64,000 nt of DNA from contig JAMLJH010000001.1 of the NCBI GenBank assembly GCA_023953615.1, positions 2,149,360 to 2,213,359 on the forward strand, read 5' to 3'. Source of the DNA: Verrucomicrobiia bacterium (GTDB lineage: Bacteria; Verrucomicrobiota; Verrucomicrobiia; Limisphaerales; JADLHS01). Shown in pieces: positions 49,067-56,766 of the stretch; position 1 is the stretch's first letter; each line of letters opens with the position of its first letter. Made by a program: the position numbers and the translations under genes. Below the pieces are notes generated by a model that worked only from the letters and a program-made list of their open reading frames with translations, made no database searches and was not told the origin of the DNA.

Positions 49067-49978
49067 ATGGACTCACTGATTTACTGGCTGGCCAAATTTA
49101 TCGTGACGCTGTTGCAATCGCTGCCGTTGCGCGGGGTGGCGCGGTTGGGGCGTTGGGGTGGCGGGGTCGCTTTTCATCTGGATGGGCGCCACCGTCGGGT
49201 GGCCCTTCGCAATCTGGCGATGTGTTTCCCGGAAAAGTCAGCGACGGAAGTCCGGGCCATCGCGCAGGAAAATTTCCGGCGGCTGGGCGAAAACTATTTA
49301 AGCGCGTTGAAAACCGCCGCCATGACCGCTACGGCGTTGCAACCGCACTTCCAGTTCGCCGGCGCCGAGAAACTGCGGGACGCAAACGCAGCGGGGGAAA
49401 TCGCGCCGTGTAGTCGGGTGGCGGCCATCGGCCATTTTGGCAACTTCGAATTGTACGCGCGTTTCGACCAGTTCGTTCCGGGGGCGCAAGGGGCCACCAC
49501 CTATCGGGCGTTGCGGCAGCCGGGATTGAATCGGCTGATGCAGGAATTGCGCGAACGCTCGGGATGCCGTTTTTTTGAGCGTCGCACCGATGCGGAAGCC
49601 TTGAAGTCGAGCATGGCGGAGGGACGCTTGATTCTGGGATTATTGGCGGATCAACATTCTTCATTGGGTTCAGTGCGGCTGCCGTTCTTTGGGCACGAAT
49701 GTTCCACCAACGCCGCTTCCGCAGTGTTCGCGTTGCGCTACCATTGTCCGCTGCACACGGCCATTTGTTATCGCACCGGGCTGGCGGAGTGGCGGATTGA
49801 AGTGGGGGATGAAATTCCGACGCGTCACAATGGTCATCCGCGCGCCGTGGCCGAGATCATGGCCGATGTGAACCGCGCGTTTGAAGTCGCCATCCGCCGC
49901 GATCCGGCGAATTGGTTCTGGGTGCATAACCGTTGGAAGCCGGTCAAAGGCGCGGCGTTGCGGGCGGCGCACACCTGA
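49067..49978 (+). CDS. LpxL/HtrB-family lipid A acyltransferase
   Basis: A 303-residue membrane-associated acyltransferase of the LpxL/HtrB family, which adds secondary acyl chains to lipid A. The catalytic HX4(D/E) motif is HFGNFE (H123, E128), and GLLADQHSSLGSVRLPFFG plus ANWFWVHNRWKP are family signatures. The N-terminal helix is IYWLAKFIVTLLQSL. The ATG at 49067 is 3 bp after lpxK, implying a two-gene transcript. The exact acyl specificity cannot be read from the sequence. Confidence 0.88.
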   Translation: MDSLIYWLAKFIVTLLQSLPLRGVARLGRWGGGVAFHLDGRHRRVALRNLAMCFPEKSATEVRAIAQENFRRLGENYLSALKTAAMTATALQPHFQFAGAEKLRDANAAGEIAPCSRVAAIGHFGNFELYARFDQFVPGAQGATTYRALRQPGLNRLMQELRERSGCRFFERRTDAEALKSSMAEGRLILGLLADQHSSLGSVRLPFFGHECSTNAASAVFALRYHCPLHTAICYRTGLAEWRIEVGDEIPTRHNGHPRAVAEIMADVNRAFEVAIRRDPANWFWVHNRWKPVKGAALRAAHT

Positions 49979-50025
49979 TGCTTTTCAACTTTGAACTCCA
50001 CTTTCGGAATTGATACTTTTGGCTT

Positions 50026-52677
50026 ATGGCACGGAAGGATGCAGCGGGGTCTCACAACGGGTGGGGGGATTTTATCGGGGTCGGCTTATTGGCGGCCGCC
50101 GCGTTGTTGTTGTTGGCGCAGTTGTCTTTTGATCATGGCGATATCAGCGGCTTGGTCAATCCGCCGAACAAACCGCTGCACAACTGGATTGGTTCGGCGG
50201 GCGCGTATGCGGCCTGGGTATTTTTTCTGTTTTTCGGCCTGACGGCGTACCTGGTGCCGGTGCTCTTCCTGGTTTTCGGTCTGGGTTATCTGTTCAACTT
50301 CATGGGGTACCTCCGCGAACGCTCCAAATGGAGCATTTTTTGGGCGGTCATGTTGTTGATTTCGCTGACGGGGCTGTTGCACATCATGCACGACTCAGGC
50401 ATGACCGGGCAGGTGCCGGATCGCCTGGGATCGCAATGGGCCGGGGGCTGGCTCGGGTATGCAACTTTTGAGTATGGCTTTTGGATGGCGGGGAAAGTGG
50501 GCGCGATCATTCTGTACATGACGCTGGCGTTGTTTGGGGTTCTGTTCCTGACGAATTTCCGTTTGGGCGTGTGGTTGCAGGCGTGGGCGGCGGATCAATC
50601 CATGCCATTTGCCAAGGCCAGTTCCAATTCCGCCGAGGCCGCCTTGGAGCGTAAGGCGCGCGATCTGGAACAGAAAAAACGCGATCTCGAGGCGGAAGTT
50701 GCCAAAACCATGACGGCAACCAGCGGTGCCACTCAGCATGGGTTGGGACCAGATTTACGCCCGGTACCCGAACCAACGGTGCGCGATCTGAGCGTGCCAC
50801 AGGTGAAGAGCCGCGGGAAGAAGGGCGAAAAGTCTGAAGCCCCGAAGGAAATTGAACCGGCGGATGAAGGCGAAGTGATCTCCGCCGATGAAGTCAAAGC
50901 GGCAGCGGGTGCGACCGATGCGGATAAATCCAAGACTGAGAGCAAGAAAGACGACGCCAAATCGGAGGCCACTCCGACCGATGGCAGTGCCAACGCTCCA
51001 GCGGACGAGGCCAAGCCCGAACCGAAAATTCACATCACTCACGGAGCGCCAGGCCGTTCGCGTGCCCGCCGAAAGCCGATTACCGTCGCTTCGACGCCGC
51101 TCATTGGAAACTATCAGTTGCCGACGTTGGATTTCCTGCAAATGCCCGATCTGACCGTCAAGCCGACGGAATCGAAGGAAGAATTACTGGCCAACGCGCG
51201 GCTGATGCAGCAGACCCTGGCGCAGTTTGATATTCCCGTGGAACTGGGCGACATCACGAAAGGCCCGACCATCACCCGCTACGAGTTGCATCCCGCGCCG
51301 GGCGTGAAGCTGGAAAAGATCGCCGGATTGGCCAATAACATCGCTGCCGCGCTGAAGGCGGAACGGATTAACATTCTCGCGCCCATTCCTGGCAAAAGTT
51401 CGGTGGGCGTTGAAGTGCCGAACACGGTGAAAACCAAGGTCATCGTGCGGGATTTGTTCGAGACGGACGAATGGCGCAATTCCAAGGCGAAAATCCCCAT
51501 CGCGTTGGGCAAGGACGTTTATGGTCATCCGATCATCGCGGACCTGGCGGAGATGCCACACTGTTTGATTGCCGGCAGCACGGGTTCGGGCAAATCCGTT
51601 TGTATCAACGGGATCATCGCCTCGTTGTTATACCGGTTCACCCCGGATCAGATGCGCTTTGTGATGATTGATCCGAAAGTGGTGGAATTGCAGCAATACA
51701 ACGTGCTGCCGCATCTGGTGGTGCCGGTGGTGACCGATCCCAAGAAAGTGATTCTGGCGTTGCGTTGGGTCGTCAGCGAGATGGAAAAACGCTACCAGAT
51801 TTTTGCCCGCGTCGGCGTGCGGAACATCGCCACCTTCAATGCGCGCCCCAAAAACAAACCGTTACCGGAACGCGAGCCGGAATTGCCGTTGACCAGCAAA
51901 AAGGAAAAGGTCGAACCCGGCGCGGAAGGCTTTGCCGTGGAGGTGGATGAAGAGATTGTGGTGCCGCGCGAGGAGGACATCATCATCCCCGAGAAGCTCA
52001 GTTATATCGTGGTGATCATTGATGAGTTGGCGGATTTGATGTTGGTATCGCCCGCCGATGTGGAAATGGCCATCGCGCGGATCACGCAAATGGCGCGGGC
52101 GGCCGGCATTCATTGCATCGTGGCAACGCAACGTCCTTCCGTGGATGTGATCACCGGTGTGATTAAAGCGAACATTCCGGCGCGCATTGCGTTTCAAGTC
52201 GCCGCCAAGGTGGATTCGCGCACCATCCTCGACGCGATGGGCGCGGACAAATTACTGGGCAAAGGCGACATGCTGTATCTCCCGCCCGGTTCGGCGAAAT
52301 TGATCCGTGCCCAGGGCGCGTTAATCACCGACCAGGAGATTCAGAACGTCGTGGATTTCATCGCGAAACAGGCCAAACCCAGTTACGAGATGGAAATCCA
52401 TCAACAACTTTCCCGGCCCACGGCGCCGACAAATGAAAATGGAATTAATGAAGATGAAAATTTGATTCAGGATTGCATCGAAGTCATTCGCAGCGAACAG
52501 AAAGCGAGCGTCTCGCTGTTGCAACGGCGCCTGCGTCTGGGTTATGGCCGGGCAGCGCGAATCATGGACGAGCTGGAAAATCGCGGCATCGTCGGCCCGA
52601 GCAAGGGCGCGGAACCGCGCGACATCCTTATTGATTTGGACGTGCCGTCGGAGGCGGAAAATTCCGCGCCACTTTGA
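50026..52677 (+). CDS. ftsK: DNA translocase FtsK
   Basis: An 883-residue FtsK/SpoIIIE translocase that pumps chromosome DNA at the division septum. About four transmembrane helices (about 17-185) are followed by a charged Ala/Glu/Lys linker (about 195-350) and the RecA-like motor. The Walker A is AGSTGSGKSV (K523) and Walker B is VVIIDELADLM (D666). The C-terminal gamma winged helix is present (DCIEVIRSEQKASVSLLQRRLRLGYGRAARIMDELE). The motor carries an extended insertion of roughly 50 residues (about 605-660, rich in Pro, Glu and Lys) between the FNARPK segment and Walker B. A 206-bp gap separates it from the pilus operon. Confidence 0.95.
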   Translation: MARKDAAGSHNGWGDFIGVGLLAAAALLLLAQLSFDHGDISGLVNPPNKPLHNWIGSAGAYAAWVFFLFFGLTAYLVPVLFLVFGLGYLFNFMGYLRERSKWSIFWAVMLLISLTGLLHIMHDSGMTGQVPDRLGSQWAGGWLGYATFEYGFWMAGKVGAIILYMTLALFGVLFLTNFRLGVWLQAWAADQSMPFAKASSNSAEAALERKARDLEQKKRDLEAEVAKTMTATSGATQHGLGPDLRPVPEPTVRDLSVPQVKSRGKKGEKSEAPKEIEPADEGEVISADEVKAAAGATDADKSKTESKKDDAKSEATPTDGSANAPADEAKPEPKIHITHGAPGRSRARRKPITVASTPLIGNYQLPTLDFLQMPDLTVKPTESKEELLANARLMQQTLAQFDIPVELGDITKGPTITRYELHPAPGVKLEKIAGLANNIAAALKAERINILAPIPGKSSVGVEVPNTVKTKVIVRDLFETDEWRNSKAKIPIALGKDVYGHPIIADLAEMPHCLIAGSTGSGKSVCINGIIASLLYRFTPDQMRFVMIDPKVVELQQYNVLPHLVVPVVTDPKKVILALRWVVSEMEKRYQIFARVGVRNIATFNARPKNKPLPEREPELPLTSKKEKVEPGAEGFAVEVDEEIVVPREEDIIIPEKLSYIVVIIDELADLMLVSPADVEMAIARITQMARAAGIHCIVATQRPSVDVITGVIKANIPARIAFQVAAKVDSRTILDAMGADKLLGKGDMLYLPPGSAKLIRAQGALITDQEIQNVVDFIAKQAKPSYEMEIHQQLSRPTAPTNENGINEDENLIQDCIEVIRSEQKASVSLLQRRLRLGYGRAARIMDELENRGIVGPSKGAEPRDILIDLDVPSEAENSAPL

Positions 52678-52795
52678 GTCCGCAGCGGATGGATCAGCGT
52701 GATTTGTCTTGGTGGTACCGTGTGGCGGCGGCGGTGGCGGCGGAATGGTAAAGCTTACTTGGCGACAAAAATTCGAGTTCAAAAATCTTTTCTGT

Positions 52796-52824
52796 TTGAC
52801 CATGACTCGGAATTGAATTAACAC
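52796..52824 (+). promoter_or_regulatory. Possible promoter of pilus operon
   Basis: TTGACC (52796-52801) and TAACAC (52819-52824) are separated by 17 bp and lie 60 bp before the first pilus gene. The -10 match is poor. It is offered only because the gap from ftsK needs a promoter or readthrough. Confidence 0.3.
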
Positions 52825-52883
52825 TCGCCAGCTTCCATGCCGTCTCCGGACGAGAAGGCGCGGAAAATCCAGTAGCGAAACGC

Positions 52884-54797
52884 ATGGCGAAGAGCACGAC
52901 ATTTTTAGCGGCGGATTTTGGCGCCGGTACGCTCAAGCTGGCCGAGTTCGAAGTGAACGAGGCCGGTGGGTTGGTTTTTAAGAATTACATCTTAAAACCA
53001 TTGGGCCTGCAAGGCTCTCAGGAAACGCGCCGGGAAGAGCTGGTGGTCAAGAAGTTGCAGGAAGCCATTGCCGAGCTGGACCTCCACTCGAAGGACATCA
53101 ACGTCTGCGCTCCGGGGTTCCATGTCTTCTCCAAATTCGTAAAATTACCCCCGGTTGACGCGGGGAAAGTCACGCAGATCGTCCAATACGAAGCGCAACA
53201 AAACGTCCCGTTCCCGCTCGCCGAGGTTGTTTGGGACTATCAGATTCTCGGTGCGACCGCCGGCGGCGAATTGGAAGTGTTGTTGGTGGCCATCAAGTCA
53301 AACATCGTGGATGGTTTGTTCCGCACCACGGAAGCTGGCGGCTTGAAACTGAACATTTGCGATGTTTCGCCCGCGGCGTTGTGCAATGCCTTCCGGTTCA
53401 GCTACGGCGAACCGGAGGAATGTACCATGTTGCTCGATATTGGGGCTAAAACCAGCAACTTGGTGATGTTTGAAAAGGGCAAGGTATTTGCCCGCAGCAT
53501 CAATCTTGGCGCGAACTCGATCACCCAGGATTTTGCCAACGAGTCGAAGCTGAAGTTCGACGCGGCGGAAAAAATCAAGATCGAGCAGGGCTTCGTCAGT
53601 TTGGGTGGCGCGTACGAAGAGCCGGAGAATCCGCATCAGGCGGCCATTTCCAAAATCGCCCGCCAGTTCATGACGCGGTTGCACATTCAGGTCAATCAGA
53701 CCTTGCAATTTTATCGCGGTCAACAGGGCGGGACCGCCCCGCAACGATTGTATCTGGCGGGTGGCGCTTCGATCATGCCCTACACGGCGCAGTTTTTCGC
53801 GGAGAAACTCAGCGTGCCGGTCGAGTATTTCAATCCGTTTCGCAGTATTCAAATTGATCCGGCCGTCAACCTAGAAGCGCTCTCCAAAGTGGCTCATTCA
53901 TTGGGTGAAGTGGTGGGGTTGGGCCTGCGGAATCTGGCGAATTGTCCGGTGGAGTTGAACCTGATCCCGGAAAGCACTTTGCGGGCGCAGAGTTTCAACG
54001 AAAAGAAACCTTATCTGATCGCCACCTTGGGCAGCCTGGCGCTGATGGCGTTGGCCGTCGGCTTTTTGTTCAACAAACTGGCCAGCATCAAGGAAGAAAA
54101 GCTGAATGAATTGCAGCCGAAGTTGGACGCGTTGAAGAGCAAGGATCAGTTGTTCAAGCGCGAATACGGCAAGGTCAAAAAGTTGGTGGACGAATCCACG
54201 CAGTACGGGGATTGGCTGGCCGAGCGCGCGCTTTGGCCGCAAGTGCTCGAGGAAATTCGTGGCGCGCTGATCCGCACGGAAAACATTACCGAGCAGGAGT
54301 TTGGCGCGGACACCGGAGTTTGGGTGGAGAAGATCAATTCCTTCAGTCCAATTGGAGCGGACCCGAATGCGGCGGAGAGCGCGTTGGGGGCCATGAATTC
54401 TGAGCGTAGTCCAGGGTTGCCCATGGGGATGGACCCCAGAATGGCCGAGCGATATCGTCGCTATGCGCCCGGACCGATGGGCGCGGAGCGGTTCAGCGAA
54501 GGTCCCATGCCGGTGCCGGATGCGATGGCGGCTGGCGGCGCCGAGGGGGAGGGCGAGTCCAAGACGAATCAGGTGGGGACCATCAAGTTGGAATGTCGGG
54601 GAGTAAGTTTGCGCAACATCAATCCGGCCGCTGATCAACGGATCGTATTCGAGTTCCATAAACAACTCGCCAATACGAACAGTCTGGTGGTGGATCCTGA
54701 AGGCACGAAATTGGATCCGCAAATTAACCAGGACGACGCCACGGGCACATTTACTTTCGGTCTCACCCTGTCCTTGAAACGACCACTGAGTTTGTAA
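52884..54797 (+). CDS. PilM-PilN fusion, Amuc_1101-like pilus complex protein
   Basis: A 637-residue protein that joins two type IV pilus alignment functions. Residues about 1-350 are a PilM/FtsA-like actin fold (LAADFGAGTLKLAEF, PFPLAEVVWDYQIL, MLLDIGAKTSNLVMFEKG, LYLAGGASIMPY), which normally sits in the cytoplasm. A transmembrane helix (about 375-399) and coiled coil follow, as in PilN, so the rest lies in the periplasm. A Met/Pro/Gly-rich linker (about 500-560) precedes a final beta domain. Akkermansia Amuc_1101 has the same locus position. The next gene starts 1 bp after its stop. Confidence 0.85.
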   Translation: MAKSTTFLAADFGAGTLKLAEFEVNEAGGLVFKNYILKPLGLQGSQETRREELVVKKLQEAIAELDLHSKDINVCAPGFHVFSKFVKLPPVDAGKVTQIVQYEAQQNVPFPLAEVVWDYQILGATAGGELEVLLVAIKSNIVDGLFRTTEAGGLKLNICDVSPAALCNAFRFSYGEPEECTMLLDIGAKTSNLVMFEKGKVFARSINLGANSITQDFANESKLKFDAAEKIKIEQGFVSLGGAYEEPENPHQAAISKIARQFMTRLHIQVNQTLQFYRGQQGGTAPQRLYLAGGASIMPYTAQFFAEKLSVPVEYFNPFRSIQIDPAVNLEALSKVAHSLGEVVGLGLRNLANCPVELNLIPESTLRAQSFNEKKPYLIATLGSLALMALAVGFLFNKLASIKEEKLNELQPKLDALKSKDQLFKREYGKVKKLVDESTQYGDWLAERALWPQVLEEIRGALIRTENITEQEFGADTGVWVEKINSFSPIGADPNAAESALGAMNSERSPGLPMGMDPRMAERYRRYAPGPMGAERFSEGPMPVPDAMAAGGAEGEGESKTNQVGTIKLECRGVSLRNINPAADQRIVFEFHKQLANTNSLVVDPEGTKLDPQINQDDATGTFTFGLTLSLKRPLSL

Positions 54798-54798
54798 C

Positions 54799-55908
54799 AT
54801 GGAGTGGATCAAACGAAATTTGATTTTTGTCATCAGCGCGGTGGTCGCATTGATCCTGCTCGGCGCGGCCGGCTGGTATGGTTACTCGGGATTCAACAAT
54901 AACTCGGCCAAAAAAGAGGCCATCACCGGGGCCTATGGAGAGTTGAGCGAGTTGTATCGCGCCAAGCCCGCGCCGGGAGATGGAAAAAAAGTGGATAACA
55001 TCAAAATGGCGCGTGAGCAGCAAAAGGAAGCCGCGAGCTTTTTGACGAATTTAACTGCGTATTTACAGGAAATTCCCGCCATTCCCGCCAAAGCCGGCGT
55101 CACCGGCCCGCAATTTTCCGCCGCCTTGCAGGAAACCATCAGCCAATTGCAACGCGAGGCCACCAACAGCAGTGTGATTATTCCGCCGGGATATAAATTC
55201 TCGTTTTCGCAACAGGCTTCCTTGGTGCAATTCGCCCCGGGCACCCTCGACGCCTTGGCGGTGCAACTCGGCGAGGTCAAAGCCATTTGCGATATTCTCA
55301 ACGAAGCCAAAATCAATTCGCTGGGGGATATTCGCCGGGAACGTGTGCCGGGAAACCCTGATGATCTAAAGGGCGTGGCCACGGATTACATTGATAAAAA
55401 ATCCATCACCAACGAGTTGGCGGTCGGCAGTTTTTACGAAGTCAGTTTTCAAAGTTTTACGCCTGAGCTTGCTGCGGTCTTGGCTGGGTTTGCCCGTTCT
55501 CCCTACGGCTTGGTGGTCAAGGCGATCAATGTTGAACCCTCCACCGCCATGCTCATGAATGAGATGAGCCCGATCCCGGGAGTGCCTTACGGCATGCCGC
55601 AACAACCTTACCCGGCTCCGGGAGTTCCGGCCACGCCCGGATACCAACCGATGATCCGCTCGGAAATGAGAATGGGAATCGGCGCGGGAGCGGGAGGCGG
55701 AGAAGGTCGGATGAGTCGGTACGGAGGTGGCGCTCAACTATCACCGCGATACGGCCAGGTACCTCAACCCATGCCGATGCAACAACCGTATTACGCGAAC
55801 CCGGCGGGAGCTGCAGCCAAGCCGGGATTACAACCGTTTTTAGCGGAGAAGCAATTGAAAGTGACGCTTTTGGTCGAGGTAATCAAACTCCTTCCCGCGA
55901 AGACGTAA
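54799..55908 (+). CDS. Amuc_1100-like pilus-associated protein
   Basis: A 369-residue protein with one N-terminal membrane helix (LIFVISAVVALILLGAAGWYGYSGF) and a periplasmic body. It starts with a coiled-coil-like helix and continues with a ferredoxin-like or PilO-type alpha/beta pattern (LDALAVQLGEVKAICDILNEAKINSL; GSFYEVSFQSFTPELAAVLAGFARS). A Pro/Met/Gly-rich linker follows (about 255-335), then the terminal strand region LQPFLAEKQLKVTLLVEVIKL. Layout and position between PilM-like and Amuc_1099-like genes match the Akkermansia Amuc_1100 family, a PilO-like protein known for TLR2 signalling in the gut. Sequence similarity is weak and I rely on topology and synteny. Confidence 0.72.
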   Translation: MEWIKRNLIFVISAVVALILLGAAGWYGYSGFNNNSAKKEAITGAYGELSELYRAKPAPGDGKKVDNIKMAREQQKEAASFLTNLTAYLQEIPAIPAKAGVTGPQFSAALQETISQLQREATNSSVIIPPGYKFSFSQQASLVQFAPGTLDALAVQLGEVKAICDILNEAKINSLGDIRRERVPGNPDDLKGVATDYIDKKSITNELAVGSFYEVSFQSFTPELAAVLAGFARSPYGLVVKAINVEPSTAMLMNEMSPIPGVPYGMPQQPYPAPGVPATPGYQPMIRSEMRMGIGAGAGGGEGRMSRYGGGAQLSPRYGQVPQPMPMQQPYYANPAGAAAKPGLQPFLAEKQLKVTLLVEVIKLLPAKT

Positions 55909-55912
55909 CGGC

Positions 55913-56704
55913 ATGGACCTGCTCAAGAAACATTACGAAAAAATCATCCTGGGCGGCGTGCTGCTGGTACTCGCGCTGGGCGCGGCTTGGTTGCCGTTCA
56001 AGATCGGGAGTGAACGGGATGAGTTGCGGCAGGAGGAAGATCGCATCATCAACCAGCCGGCCAAGCCCTTGGATCCGCTGAACTTTGTCACGCAGCAAAC
56101 GCGGATCACTGATTTGCGGATGGCGACCGTATTGGATTTGTCCACGTCCAATCATGTGCTGAATCCGATGTTGTGGGAAAAGGGCGCTGACGGTCGCATT
56201 CTAAAGATTAAAACGGGCGAAGAGACGGGACCCAAGGCGCTCGTGGTGACCAAGCAAACGCCCTTATACCTGACGCTCGCCTTGGAAGGAGTCAATACGA
56301 GTGAAACGCCGCCGCGTTATGCCATCAGCGTCGAACAGGAAGCTGCGCTCGATCGCAAAAAACGCGGAAAGAAGACCTTTTTTGCCACGCTGAACAATAA
56401 AACCGATGCGTTTGTGATCCGCGAAGTCCGCGGCCCGGCGGATAATCCCGAGCTGGTTTTGGACCTCACCGAAGATGGAGGCACGATCACGTTGACCAAG
56501 GACAAACCGTATCAGCGCGTGGATGGCTATGCGGTGGATTTGAAATACCCGTTGGAGAACCGCGCTCCCTGGGTGGGGCAGCGAGTGGGAGCCACCCTGA
56601 AATTTGGCGGGGAGGATTACATTATCGTTGCGATTACGCAGAACGAAGTTGTAGTCTCTGCCAAGTCTAACCAGAAAAAGACACCAGTTCCGATCCAGTT
56701 GTGA
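55913..56704 (+). CDS. Amuc_1099-like pilus-system protein
   Basis: A 263-residue protein with an N-terminal membrane helix (IILGGVLLVLALGAAWLPF) and a periplasmic region. Two small beta domains can be suggested (about 95-160 and 195-255; 'FGGEDYIIVAITQNEVVVS' ends the chain), like the PilP-type lipoprotein domain that contacts the secretin. It has no lipobox. It lies 4 bp after the Amuc_1100-like gene and just before the secretin, the place of Amuc_1099 in Akkermansia. A bridging role between inner-membrane complex and secretin is inferred. Confidence 0.68.
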   Translation: MDLLKKHYEKIILGGVLLVLALGAAWLPFKIGSERDELRQEEDRIINQPAKPLDPLNFVTQQTRITDLRMATVLDLSTSNHVLNPMLWEKGADGRILKIKTGEETGPKALVVTKQTPLYLTLALEGVNTSETPPRYAISVEQEAALDRKKRGKKTFFATLNNKTDAFVIREVRGPADNPELVLDLTEDGGTITLTKDKPYQRVDGYAVDLKYPLENRAPWVGQRVGATLKFGGEDYIIVAITQNEVVVSAKSNQKKTPVPIQL

Positions 56705-56766
56705 CCAATTTTGCAAACGTCCAAATATAAGTTTCAGCATTTGTGATCAAAACCAGAAGTCATCTC

